Assembly: GCA_017465085.1 (NCBI GenBank)
Contig: JAFTWW010000002.1
Location: forward strand, 19,064 to 83,063
Reading direction: 5' to 3'
DNA length: 64,000 bases
Source of the DNA: Clostridia bacterium
GTDB taxonomy: Bacteria; Bacillota; Clostridia; Oscillospirales; Acutalibacteraceae
Under the pieces are notes generated by a model that made no database searches, was not told the origin of the DNA, and worked only from the letters and a program-made list of their open reading frames with translations. This document shows positions 7,301-16,331 of this stretch, one piece after another (within the stretch, counting starts at the first letter, position 1; each line of letters opens with the position of its first letter). A program made the translations under genes and the position numbers.

Positions 7301-8104
7301 CTAATTTTCGGATGAATAGAACGGAACATCATTTCTGTTAGCGGAATCTGCCAATTTATTGTAATGGGCCACCGAAAATCTGCAGTGGACCATATAGGCA
7401 GTGATTATATAGGGCAGGGTAAAGGGCAGGGGGATTACAAAAAATGAAATTATCACCCAGAAGGAAAGGGAGCAGAATAATCCCACGAAATCTATGGCCG
7501 ATTTTTTTGAGATAACTCTTGACATATGCAGAGCTTCGCCCACATCCATATCCTCATCCGCCACAAGTAAAAAGGGAGTAAGATAAAATCTTACGGCAAC
7601 GATAATAAATACAGCAAAGCTGATAACATTGAATGCGGTCAGCGCTCCCCCTAAAGAGATTATAAATGGGGGCATGGTTATTCCTAAGAGGTCATAGAGC
7701 TCGGGCCTTGTGAGTATTGAGATGATAATGCTGGGAAGATATACTGCAACACCTATAAGCAGTAGCCTTAAAGCATAGGCAAGGCCTGATAAAACCGCCT
7801 TTTTATAAAGCGTGAAACTGCCGAAATAATGGAAAACAACAAGGATATCATCCTTCTGCTCCCACATAAGCCGCTTAAAGAATCTTAAAAGACCTAAAAA
7901 GCAGGGAACAAGCAGAAAGATATCCATCGCTATCATAAAGATATAGGATAACGTGCCTCCTATTGCCATACCCGCAATAGCTGTGGTAAAGCTTATGGAA
8001 AGGGAAATGAAGATGGGTATAAGACAAGCGCATACGCATCTGTAAAAATTCCCTTTTAAGATGGCCTTTGCGGTGGATTTAACCGCAACAGAGGGAGGGG
8101 TCAT
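7301..8104 (-). CDS. Integral membrane protein, DUF975-like
   Basis: 267 residues with about six hydrophobic helices. The N-terminal SVAVKSTAKAILKGNFYRC and the later RFYLTPFLLVADEDMDVGEA followed by SRVISK resemble the DUF975 pattern. Function unknown. ATG at 8104 is chosen over the GTG nine bases earlier because AAGGAG lies 8 bp before it. Gaps of 17 and 27 bp to its neighbours suggest co-transcription with pcrA. Confidence 0.6.
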   Translation of the reverse strand: MTPPSVAVKSTAKAILKGNFYRCVCACLIPIFISLSISFTTAIAGMAIGGTLSYIFMIAMDIFLLVPCFLGLLRFFKRLMWEQKDDILVVFHYFGSFTLYKKAVLSGLAYALRLLLIGVAVYLPSIIISILTRPELYDLLGITMPPFIISLGGALTAFNVISFAVFIIVAVRFYLTPFLLVADEDMDVGEALHMSRVISKKSAIDFVGLFCSLSFWVIISFFVIPLPFTLPYIITAYMVHCRFSVAHYNKLADSANRNDVPFYSSEN

Positions 8105-8131
8105 AAAAAACACTCCTTTGTGTTAGGAAAA

Positions 8132-10549
8132 TTATAAAACCGTAAGCTTGGCAAAGCCTGCCATAATTTTTTTGGTGCCAACGGTATCAAAAGCGATTTC
8201 AAGCAGGGTATCGTTACCCATGGGCGTAACCTTTAGTATCATACCCTTGCCGAAGGTTTTATGTTCAACCTGCATACCCGCGGTATAGCCCACAGTAGAC
8301 TTGGGCTCCTGCTTTTTAACATAGGCAGAGCCATAAGAAGAGGTGGATTTCTGCGGATTGTATCCGTAAGCCGCGGTACGCTTTCTCGGATATGAAAAAT
8401 CATCATCAAAGGAGCCTCCGCCAAAGCCTCTGCCTGCAAAACTCCTGTTATCGCTAAAGGAGGAGGAGGGGGTGATATCGGCGGTACACTCGCAATACTC
8501 CTCGGGTATTTCCCGTAAAAATCTGGAGGGTAAATTGCGGTTTGTAGAGCCATAGAGCATACGGGTGGAGGCGTGGGTTACGGTAAGGTGTTTTTTAGCT
8601 CTCGTTATGGCAACGTAAGCTAAGCGCCTTTCCTCTTCAATTTCAACCTCTCCGCCGTAAATCGATTGTGTTCCGGGGAAGATGTTCTCTTCCATACCAA
8701 CCAGAAAAACATTGTCAAATTCAAGTCCCTTAGCGGAATGCACCGTCATCAAAACAACGCGGTTTTCATCGCTCTCAAGGGAATCTATATCACTTACAAG
8801 GGCGATTTCCTCTAAGAACGCAGAGAGGGAGGGTTCATCGTTTTCCTGCTCGTAAAGCTTAACGGTGGTAACAAACTCCTTAACGTTATCGATTCTATCC
8901 TCAGCCTCGGGGGTACCCTCAAGCCGCAGGGCGTTAAGGTAGCCTACCTTTTCAAGCATTTCTTCAACAAGCTCGCTTAAAGCCATATCCTCGGCCCTTT
9001 CGCGAAGTGAGTTTATTATGTTGCAAAAATCTTTAAGTCGGTTAGCACAGCGGTTAATATCGGCAAATTGGTCTGCCTGCTCTAAAACCTCGAATAGATG
9101 AAGCCCCGTGCTTGCGGCTATATCTGCGGCGCGGCCTATGGTGGTATCTCCTATGCCACGCTTAGGCTCGTTGATTATTCTGCGAAGACGCAGGTCATCA
9201 TCTATATTATTTATAACATTAAGGTATGCCAAAACATCCTTAATTTCTTTTCTTTCATAAAATCGCATACCGCCTATAACCTTATAGGCAATACCGCTTC
9301 GGGCAAAAACATTTTCCACAGCCGCCGATTGAGCATTCATTCGGTAGAGCACGGCGTGGGCAGAAAAGCTGTTGCCATCCATTACGCTTTCTAAAATTTT
9401 ATCGGCAACAAATTTAGCCTCGGCTCGTTCATCGGCGCAGGTGTGTACGCTGATGGGCTCACCCTCGCCCTTATCGGTCCAAAGAGTTTTGCCCTTTCTG
9501 CCTCGGTTATTCTTAATAACCTCATTGGCGGCATTAAGGATATTACCTGTTGAGCGGTAGTTCTGCTCAAGGCGTATGGTCCTCGCATTTTCATTTTCAT
9601 CCTCAAAGTTAAGGATGTTTTCAATGGTTGCGCCTCTGAATCGGTAGATGCTCTGGTCATCATCACCCACAACGCAGAGATTGTGGTGGATGCTTGATAG
9701 CAGGCTGATAAGCCTATACTGCGCGTGGTTGGTATCCTGATACTCATCCACCATTATATACTTAAAGCGACTGCCTAAAAATTCCAACACATCGGGATTT
9801 TCTTCGAGAAGTGTTACGGTATGGAATATCATATCATCGAAATCCATAGCATTGGCGGCTTTAAGCCTCTTTTGATATTCCCGATAAAGTCCCGCTATCA
9901 TTTTCTGCCTTAAATCACTACCAACGCTTTTTTCAAATTCATCGGGGTCAATAAGGCTATCCTTAGCGGAGGATATAGCCGATAAAGCGGCCTTGGGAGG
10001 CATAATCTTATCATCAATATTGTTTTCTTTAAGAATAAGCTTCATCAGTCGCTTCTGGTCATCGCCATCGTAGATGGTAAAATCAGAGTTAAAGCCTATT
10101 CTATCGGCGTTGCGGCGCAAGAATTTACCGCAAACCGAGTGGAAGGTACCCGCCCATATATCGTTACCTTTATCGCCGAGCTTAGCCACTATTCGCTCCT
10201 TTAATTCTCCCGCCGCCTTATTGGTAAAGGTGATGGCAAGAATCTCCCAAGGTCTTGGCGCGTTAACCGAGAAGGTTCCCTCGGGGAGCGTGGCAACACT
10301 GCCGTCAAGATAACCCTCGGCGGCTTTTATATCTTCTTCGGTAGCAAAACCCTTGTCACAGCTTAGGTATGCGTTTCCGTATTTTATAAGATTGGCAATA
10401 CGGTTAACAAGCACGGTGGTTTTACCGCTTCCCGCGCCCGCTAAAACGAGCAGAGGACCGTTAACGGTGGTAACGGCTTCAAATTGGCGCTCGTTCATAC
10501 TGCCGAAATCTTTTTCTATAAGTTTTTTTCTAAGGGAAATCAGGTCCAT
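8132..10549 (-). CDS. pcrA: ATP-dependent DNA helicase PcrA/UvrD
   Basis: 805 residues of superfamily 1A. Motifs in order: Q-motif NERQFEAV, Walker A LAGAGSGKTTVL, AITFTNKAAGELKER, GTFHSVC, DEYQDTN, VVGDDDQSIYRFRGA, LEQNYRS, LMTVHSAKGLEFD and YVAITRAKKHL. The C-terminal EHKTFGKGMI domain is the Tudor-like RNA-polymerase-binding tail of PcrA. It unwinds DNA 3'-5' in repair and removes stalled complexes. An insertion near residue 55-100 is longer than usual. Only 3 bp separate it from the upstream HPr-like gene. Confidence 0.95.
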   Translation of the reverse strand: MDLISLRKKLIEKDFGSMNERQFEAVTTVNGPLLVLAGAGSGKTTVLVNRIANLIKYGNAYLSCDKGFATEEDIKAAEGYLDGSVATLPEGTFSVNAPRPWEILAITFTNKAAGELKERIVAKLGDKGNDIWAGTFHSVCGKFLRRNADRIGFNSDFTIYDGDDQKRLMKLILKENNIDDKIMPPKAALSAISSAKDSLIDPDEFEKSVGSDLRQKMIAGLYREYQKRLKAANAMDFDDMIFHTVTLLEENPDVLEFLGSRFKYIMVDEYQDTNHAQYRLISLLSSIHHNLCVVGDDDQSIYRFRGATIENILNFEDENENARTIRLEQNYRSTGNILNAANEVIKNNRGRKGKTLWTDKGEGEPISVHTCADERAEAKFVADKILESVMDGNSFSAHAVLYRMNAQSAAVENVFARSGIAYKVIGGMRFYERKEIKDVLAYLNVINNIDDDLRLRRIINEPKRGIGDTTIGRAADIAASTGLHLFEVLEQADQFADINRCANRLKDFCNIINSLRERAEDMALSELVEEMLEKVGYLNALRLEGTPEAEDRIDNVKEFVTTVKLYEQENDEPSLSAFLEEIALVSDIDSLESDENRVVLMTVHSAKGLEFDNVFLVGMEENIFPGTQSIYGGEVEIEEERRLAYVAITRAKKHLTVTHASTRMLYGSTNRNLPSRFLREIPEEYCECTADITPSSSFSDNRSFAGRGFGGGSFDDDFSYPRKRTAAYGYNPQKSTSSYGSAYVKKQEPKSTVGYTAGMQVEHKTFGKGMILKVTPMGNDTLLEIAFDTVGTKKIMAGFAKLTVL

Positions 10550-10552
10550 AAA

Positions 10553-10789
10553 TTATTCGAGTCCTTTAGTGAAGGGAGCTACCTGACGGGATAGCTCGGC
10601 TATATTTTCGCAGTGGGCAACCATTGTTACGGGCTTGGTAAGGTCAAGACTGAAAATACCCATAATGGATTTTGCATTTACAATATATTTGCCTGAAAGC
10701 AGTTCAATGGGATAATCCTTAGCGGAGGTTATCTCAACAAATTTTTTAACATCTTCAAAGCTTTGAAGCATAAGCGTTTTTTCTAACAT
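10553..10789 (-). CDS. HPr-fold protein lacking the phosphorylatable histidine
   Basis: 78 residues with the HPr fold. YIVNAKSIMGIFSL matches the Ser46 region of HPr, the equivalent serine being residue 40, but the GLHARPA loop is absent and position 15 is Lys. It therefore cannot pass phosphate in the PTS. It could still be a HPr-kinase substrate or partner like Crh (inference). A full HPr is present at 47126. The gene is sandwiched between an esterase and pcrA in the long minus-strand run. Confidence 0.75.
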   Translation of the reverse strand: MLEKTLMLQSFEDVKKFVEITSAKDYPIELLSGKYIVNAKSIMGIFSLDLTKPVTMVAHCENIAELSRQVAPFTKGLE

Positions 10790-10808
10790 CTTAAAAAGTC
10801 CCCTTTAA

Positions 10809-11657
10809 TCAGAGAATAAGTTCAAACCATTTTTTAAGTTCATAAAACCAGCAGTTAACATCGGCAACCCTTTTATATTTTTCTACCGTTTCAAAGGCGG
10901 GAGCATCAAGGGTTTGAGCATCTGCCGTTGCAAGACCGTGGGCCCCAAAGGGATAAATATGAAGAGTATAGGGAATTTTCTTCCTTGAAAGCGCGGCGGC
11001 ATAGCGAAGACTGTTCTCCACAGGAACAACATTATCCTCTGCTGTGTGCCAGATAAAAGCAGGGGGAGTGGTATCGCTTACCAGCTTATCGCAGGAGAAT
11101 TTATCGTTTTCCTCGCCTTCGGGGAAGGTGCCTAAAAGGTTTACTATAGTGCCCTTGTGGGTAATCTCAGGGTCGGCAGAGATTACGGGATAGCAAAGCA
11201 CACTCGAATAGGGGCGGTATGTAGCGCCGTAAAGCTCTTCTATTTCGGGCAGTTTATAGGCGTTCGAATAGTGCGCCGCAAGGTGACCGCCTGCCGAAAA
11301 GCCCATAATGGATATTCTTTCGGTATCGCAGTTCCATTTATCTGAATTTTTATTGATAAGGTCAAAGAGGGCCGCAACCTCGGTAAGCTGGGTGGGATAT
11401 CTGTGGGGCGCTACCGAATAGAAAATAACGAAAACATTAAAGCCGAGATTAAGAAGATTAAGGGCTATGGGCTCTGCCTCTCTCTGAGAGCAACCGCCGT
11501 AGCCGCCTCCGGGGCATACTACCATACACGGCCTTTTCTGATTTTCTCTGTGCATCTCGGTCATATTAAAAGGAAGATAGGTATCCACATAGGGATTACA
11601 GTTATCCTTTGCTAAATGGGGATATAAGTCTTTAAGATAAATTCTTTCACTAACCAT
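10809..11657 (-). CDS. Alpha/beta hydrolase, BD-FAE-like esterase
   Basis: 282 residues. The oxyanion loop CPGGGYGGCS, nucleophile GFSAGGHLA, acid in TAEDNVVPVEN and catalytic His in FGAHGLA give a complete Ser-Asp-His triad. The overall pattern fits acetyl-xylan or feruloyl-type esterases of the BD-FAE group. No signal peptide is seen, so it acts inside the cell. ATG at 11657 follows AAGGAG at good spacing and clears the upstream stop, so the longer frame to 11714 is rejected. Confidence 0.8.
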   Translation of the reverse strand: MVSERIYLKDLYPHLAKDNCNPYVDTYLPFNMTEMHRENQKRPCMVVCPGGGYGGCSQREAEPIALNLLNLGFNVFVIFYSVAPHRYPTQLTEVAALFDLINKNSDKWNCDTERISIMGFSAGGHLAAHYSNAYKLPEIEELYGATYRPYSSVLCYPVISADPEITHKGTIVNLLGTFPEGEENDKFSCDKLVSDTTPPAFIWHTAEDNVVPVENSLRYAAALSRKKIPYTLHIYPFGAHGLATADAQTLDAPAFETVEKYKRVADVNCWFYELKKWFELIL

Positions 11658-11673
11658 AATAATTCTCCTTTTA

Positions 11674-12342
11674 CTAGAGCAGGTATAGTCCCGAATCGGC
11701 AATACCGAGTTCAAAGTTTTTAACCTTTACAAATTTGGTAATGGGCTCCTCAAATTCCTTGTAATCACTCACAGCATATGAGTTAAGGTCTATTTTAACA
11801 AGCTTGCTGTTGCCCGTTGATGTAATAATCGCCGTATCACCATCAATGAAAATTCCCGTGGGAGCGTTTAAAGGGGAAACCTTTCCGCCTATCCTCAGCT
11901 CCTCTCGCATAGTGGCGATATTGATGCGCAAAATCACATTGGATTCCTTGAAACAAGCCCAAAGGGAGTTTTTGTGTATAGCAATACCCGATGGAGCCTT
12001 GCCCTTATATTTAAGCTCACCCGACCACAGAAGCTTACCTTCATCATCAAGAAGATAGGCTTCGCCCTCGGTAGAGGAGATAAACACCTTACCGTTTTGT
12101 AAGGTCAGGGCGTGGGCAGTAATATGGTTATCGGTAAATTCGGCAGCCTGATGATAGTTACTGCCGAATTTAGAAAGAAGATAAATATTCTTTGCAACAT
12201 CGGTAACAACACCGCCCTCAAAGCTTACCATCTTATAGAAAACCGCTACCTTATCCTCGGTTTTGGCCTTGGCATAAGCAAACACAAAGCCGTTTGCCAT
12301 GGGTACAACATCATATACCTCGCCTTTGAAAATTGTTTTCAC
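11674..12342 (-). CDS. Beta-propeller-like hypothetical protein
   Basis: 222 residues made of repeated short beta segments (GKVFISSTEGEAYLLDDEG, IAIHKNSLWACF, IFIDGDTAIITSTGNSKLV) similar to NHL/SMP-30-type blades, about four or five of them. No signal peptide and no catalytic residues that I can name. It sits between a methionine gamma-lyase-family gene and an esterase with gaps of 36 and 16 bp. Binding or scaffold role possible; function unknown. Confidence 0.55.
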   Translation of the reverse strand: MKTIFKGEVYDVVPMANGFVFAYAKAKTEDKVAVFYKMVSFEGGVVTDVAKNIYLLSKFGSNYHQAAEFTDNHITAHALTLQNGKVFISSTEGEAYLLDDEGKLLWSGELKYKGKAPSGIAIHKNSLWACFKESNVILRINIATMREELRIGGKVSPLNAPTGIFIDGDTAIITSTGNSKLVKIDLNSYAVSDYKEFEEPITKFVKVKNFELGIADSGLYLL

Positions 12343-12378
12343 TCAAAATCACTCTCTGTGCAATTTAATTCTTAGCAA

Positions 12379-13647
12379 TTATATTCTTAAAACGCCTTTA
12401 TCTATCATACTCTGAACGGCGCACAAAACTCCCGTTTTTCCGCTGTGGAAATTAAGTCCGCCCTGAAGCCAGGCGGCGTAAGGGGGGCGAAGAGGGGCAT
12501 CCGCCGAAAGCTCAATTGATGAGCCAAGGGTAAAGGCGCCTGCCGCCATAATTACCTTATCGGTATAGCCGGGCATATCCCAGGGCTCAGGGATAACGAA
12601 GGAATCAACGGGAGCGCCCGATTGCATTCCCTGACAGAAGGCTACAAGCCGTTCGCTGTTGCCTAAAATTATACTCTCTATTATATCGGCTCTCTTTTCA
12701 TCGAACTTAGGAGTAGCCTCAAAGCCTAAAAGCTCAAAAAGCTTGGCTGAATAGATGGCGGTTTTAAGCGCCTCGCCAACAACGTGGGGAGCAGAGAAGA
12801 GTCCCATATAAAGCTCTCGGTTGTGGCCGAGTGTTGCTCCTACCTCTCTGCCTACGCCTGCGCAGGTCATACGGTTAGCGCACATCTCGATATACTTTTT
12901 CTTACCTGCTATATATCCGCCCGTGGGGGCAATTCCGCCTCCTGGGTTTTTAATGAGGGAGCCTGCAATAATATCGGCGCCTACCTGACAGGGCTCTTCC
13001 TTTTCTACAAACTCACCGTAGCAGTTATCTACCATAATTACAGTATCGGGTGAAACGCTTTTAACCGCTTCGCAAAGCTCTTTGATTTTGCCTATGGTGA
13101 GACTTGGTCTAAGACTGTATCCGCGGGAACGCTGAATATATGCCATTTTGTATTTTCCCCAGGAAAGCTCCGATTTTATAGAGTTAATATCGGGGGTGCC
13201 ATCGGAAAGCAGAGGAATTTCATTATATTCAATGCCAAAATCTCTTAAAGAGCCATCGCTCTCTCCATCGATACCGAAAACTCCAACAATGGTATCATAG
13301 GGCCTGCCCGTAAGGCAGAGCACCTTATCTCCGGGCCTTAAAATGCCGAAAAGAGCAACGGTGAGGGTATGGGTGCCCGAAGCAAAGCTGTGGCGGATAA
13401 GCGCATCCTCCGCTCCCATACAAGCCGCCATAATGCTATCGAGCTTGTCCCTGCCTGAATCTCCGTAGCCGTAGCCTGTGGAAATTCCAAGGTCAGCTTC
13501 GCTCACTCGGTTATCGATAAAGGCCTTTAATACCTTTTGCTGATTGTATTCGGTAATACCCTCCACATATTCAAAAATGGGGGCAACCTCACTTAAGGCC
13601 TTTTTATCAAGAGCCTCAAGCCGTTCATCAAAGTTAAAGAAACTCAT
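12379..13647 (-). CDS. Methionine gamma-lyase family protein (aluminium-resistance type)
   Basis: 422 residues, a PLP fold-type I enzyme of the Met_gamma_lyase (PF06838) family. Visible are STGYGYGDSGRDKLD, RHSFASGTHTL, MVDNCYGEF and IAGSLIKNPGGGIAPTGGY, whose Lys is the likely Schiff-base lysine. The family is often labelled aluminium resistance but its physiological substrate is unsettled. ATG at 13647 overlaps the GNAT stop (ATGA), and its ribosome site GGGTGA lies inside the last GNAT codons. Confidence 0.88.
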   Translation of the reverse strand: MSFFNFDERLEALDKKALSEVAPIFEYVEGITEYNQQKVLKAFIDNRVSEADLGISTGYGYGDSGRDKLDSIMAACMGAEDALIRHSFASGTHTLTVALFGILRPGDKVLCLTGRPYDTIVGVFGIDGESDGSLRDFGIEYNEIPLLSDGTPDINSIKSELSWGKYKMAYIQRSRGYSLRPSLTIGKIKELCEAVKSVSPDTVIMVDNCYGEFVEKEEPCQVGADIIAGSLIKNPGGGIAPTGGYIAGKKKYIEMCANRMTCAGVGREVGATLGHNRELYMGLFSAPHVVGEALKTAIYSAKLFELLGFEATPKFDEKRADIIESIILGNSERLVAFCQGMQSGAPVDSFVIPEPWDMPGYTDKVIMAAGAFTLGSSIELSADAPLRPPYAAWLQGGLNFHSGKTGVLCAVQSMIDKGVLRI

Positions 13648-14318
13648 TTTTTCACCCAATATCCTGATTTATATTTGAAACAAAAGCCGTTTTTCTCATA
13701 GAAGGGTTTAAGGGAGTCCTCGCAAACGGCAAAAACTGTTTTGCCGCAGTTCTTGGAAAGAATCCCCGTAAGGCAACGGCTACCCATACCCTTTTTATTA
13801 CTTGCAATGCCGTTTATAACGGCGTATTCTCCGCTGTTTACCGAAAATGCGGCGGCGCAATCCTTTATGTAGAAGCAGTTTGCCCTGCCCCTGTTTATCC
13901 TCTTGCAGAAATCCACCGCAAAGTGAGGGTAATCGGGTAGGGTAAGCCCCGCTTCCTTAAATAACTTATATATTATACCGCTTGAAAACTCATCGCCTTT
14001 TTGTTTCTCTTTGGCTGATGGCTTGATGGAGTAAACATTGGTTTCGTTAAAATCTTCACCGAAAAGGAAATTCAAGGTATCTGCATCGGAAAAAACGGAG
14101 GATGGAGCTAAAACCTTCAAAAACTCGGAAAGCTCCTCAAGATTACCGCTGTTATTAAAGATGGTCATATTCCCGTCAAGCATGGCGATATATAGCCTGT
14201 CCCCATCCTGAATCCAGAAAAGAGCCTCCAAGGAATATAATTCGTTTATGCAGTTTATCCGCACACATTCTGCCCTTTCAAAATCGAGAAAGGGCAGGCT
14301 TTTTTCAAGCTTGATCAT
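13644..14318 (-). CDS. GNAT-family acetyltransferase-like protein
   Basis: 224 residues. The C-terminal third (AVINGIASNKKGMGSRCLTG then FYEKNGF) is the acetyl-CoA binding part of a GNAT fold. The N-terminal 110 residues resemble a second, degenerate GNAT half, as in Eis-like double-domain proteins (inference). Substrate unknown. It overlaps both neighbours by four bases, so it is translated with the M42 peptidase and the PLP enzyme. Confidence 0.7.
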   Translation of the reverse strand: MIKLEKSLPFLDFERAECVRINCINELYSLEALFWIQDGDRLYIAMLDGNMTIFNNSGNLEELSEFLKVLAPSSVFSDADTLNFLFGEDFNETNVYSIKPSAKEKQKGDEFSSGIIYKLFKEAGLTLPDYPHFAVDFCKRINRGRANCFYIKDCAAAFSVNSGEYAVINGIASNKKGMGSRCLTGILSKNCGKTVFAVCEDSLKPFYEKNGFCFKYKSGYWVKK

Positions 14319-15322
14319 ACCTTTTTCTCGGCGATACTTAAAATAAGATATTTAGCAAGCTTGTAAGCCGAATCAATATCCTTTATATCGGCAACCGAGG
14401 AGGCGGAATGAATATATCGACAGGGTACCGATACTGCCACAGTGCGAACACCCTCGCGGCTTAAATGAACGGCGCCTGCATTGTTTCCACCCGAAACAAA
14501 TCTCTTGCTCTGGCAGGGAATACCGCTTGAAAGGGCTAGGTTATAAAGCCCCTTATCATAAAGGGTGGATCTATCCATAAAGGAAACGGCGGCGCCGTTT
14601 CCCAGATTGCAAACCTGTTTTTCTTCTGCTACATCTGCAATATCGGCGGCGGTGGTGCCCTCAAGAATTATTGCAAAATCGGGAGCAACCGCAAAGGTGG
14701 CGACCTTTGCGCCGCGAAGACCTACCTCCTCTTGAACAGAGAAGGTGGCGTAAAAATCATATTCACTCTCTTCTTTAAGAAGGGAAATGAGTATAGCGCA
14801 ACCGATACGGTCATCAAGGGCTTTGGAGAGAATTTTATCTCCCGAGCGGACATAGTCCCCGCAGATAACGGCGGTATCGCCAAGGGAAACGAGGCTCAGC
14901 GCCTCCTCCTTACTCTTAACACCGATATCAATATAAAGACTATCTGCCTTAGGCAGTTTTTTGCCCTCGTCACCGTGGCAAAGGTGAACGGGCTTAAGCC
15001 CTATAACACCCGTTACATTACCGTTTATGATAACCCTTCTCGAAATCATAACGGCGGTATCGATTCCACCTACGGTTGCAAACTTCAAAAAGCCTTCCGA
15101 TGTTACCGAGGTGATAATGAGTCCCACCTCATCCATATGGGCATCAAGAAGAATTTTTGCATTGGGGGTATTTTTACCCTTCTTAAAGGCAATGATATTG
15201 CCTAAATTATCAATTCTGTATTGGCAGAAATCCTTGATTTCGCCGATTATAAAATCCCTTACGGCGCCTTCATCACCGCTGGGGGAATTGAGAAGGCAGA
15301 GCTTTTCCAAAGTTTTAAGCAT
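14315..15322 (-). CDS. M42-family metallo-aminopeptidase
   Basis: 335 residues. LLDAHMDEVGL gives the first metal His/Asp, KALDDRIGCA the bridging Asp, FSVQEEVGLRGA the catalytic Glu pair and YIHSASSVAD the late metal His. The family forms large tetrahedral cytosolic aminopeptidases. ATG at 15322 is chosen because AAGGAGGAG lies 8-9 bp upstream; an 18-codon longer frame has no comparable site. It overlaps a paralogous M42 gene by 8 bp. Confidence 0.9.
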   Translation of the reverse strand: MLKTLEKLCLLNSPSGDEGAVRDFIIGEIKDFCQYRIDNLGNIIAFKKGKNTPNAKILLDAHMDEVGLIITSVTSEGFLKFATVGGIDTAVMISRRVIINGNVTGVIGLKPVHLCHGDEGKKLPKADSLYIDIGVKSKEEALSLVSLGDTAVICGDYVRSGDKILSKALDDRIGCAILISLLKEESEYDFYATFSVQEEVGLRGAKVATFAVAPDFAIILEGTTAADIADVAEEKQVCNLGNGAAVSFMDRSTLYDKGLYNLALSSGIPCQSKRFVSGGNNAGAVHLSREGVRTVAVSVPCRYIHSASSVADIKDIDSAYKLAKYLILSIAEKKV

Positions 15323-16331
15323 TGAGAACTCCTCCTTCAAGAATATACTTTTTAAGCAGCTCGCAAACGCTTTCAATATCGGTTATGTCGAGAATCTCGG
15401 TATCGGTATGCATATTTCTGAGGGGTATGGAAACTACTCCCGTTCTAACACCCTCGCGGCTTACCGAGAGAGCATCGGCATCGGTGCCCGTTCTGCCTCC
15501 CATAACCTCTTTCTGACAAAGGATGCTGTTTTCCCTTGCGATTTTATCAAGCTTCTTAGAGATAGCCTTATCAAGCACGGGGGCAAAGCCTATCATAGCG
15601 CCCTCGCCTAATTTACCGCACTCCTCGGGGCTCACATCGGGAGCGTTGCCGAAGCTTACGTCAATGGCTATCGCTTCATCGGGATTTACCTTAAAGCAGG
15701 AGGTTACGGCGCCTCGCACACCTAACTCCTCCATATCGGTAAGAACTATTTTTACGGTTATGGGAAGCCTTTCACCCTTTAATTCCTCGGCCAATTTCAA
15801 AAGGGTTACAACACCTGCGCGGTCATCAAAGGATTTGCCGCAAACAAGGCTTCCTTGAAGCAAACAGGGCGCACCCTCAAAGGTAACAAAATCGCCAACG
15901 GCGATAATATCCGTAGCCTTTTCACCTAAAAGGGTATCTATCTTGAATTTGCCTATATCCTCAAAACTGCCTTCACCCTCGGCAAGATGGGGAGGGGTGC
16001 TGCAAAACACACCCGCAACCTTTTCCTTGCCGTGAACGGTAACACGCTTAGCGGGTAGGGTTCTAAGGTCTATTCCGCCACATTTTGCAACGGTTAAAAA
16101 GCCCTTATCATCAATATCGGTTACGGTAAATCCGATTTCATCAATATGGGCGGCAAGCATAAGGGTGTAATCGCTTTCGCCCTTTATGGTGCCGATAACG
16201 GTGAGATTATCGGTCTTTTCACATTCATCGGTAAAATCCTTTAAGATATCAAAGGCTAAATCTCTCGCCTCGGTTATATTACCAAGGGAGCAGGCAGCCG
16301 ATAAATCGAATAACGTGTTTTTTATATCCAT
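15315..16331 (-). CDS. M42-family metallo-aminopeptidase, second copy
   Basis: 338 residues, paralogous to the next gene. LAAHIDEIGFTV, KSFDDRAGVV, LTDMEELGVRGA and NMHTDTEILD carry the metal and catalytic residues. The divergence between the two copies suggests different peptide preferences or a mixed-subunit particle (inference). The start overlaps the murD stop by one base (TAATG). Confidence 0.9.
   Translation of the reverse strand: MDIKNTLFDLSAACSLGNITEARDLAFDILKDFTDECEKTDNLTVIGTIKGESDYTLMLAAHIDEIGFTVTDIDDKGFLTVAKCGGIDLRTLPAKRVTVHGKEKVAGVFCSTPPHLAEGEGSFEDIGKFKIDTLLGEKATDIIAVGDFVTFEGAPCLLQGSLVCGKSFDDRAGVVTLLKLAEELKGERLPITVKIVLTDMEELGVRGAVTSCFKVNPDEAIAIDVSFGNAPDVSPEECGKLGEGAMIGFAPVLDKAISKKLDKIARENSILCQKEVMGGRTGTDADALSVSREGVRTGVVSIPLRNMHTDTEILDITDIESVCELLKKYILEGGVLNA

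Noticed and set aside
8239-8553. Separate proline-rich protein on the minus strand
   Set aside because: It is an out-of-frame shadow of the pcrA C-terminus with no ribosome site.
15027-15611. 194-codon plus-strand reading frame
   Set aside because: It lies antisense across both M42 peptidase genes, with no ribosome site and low-complexity composition.
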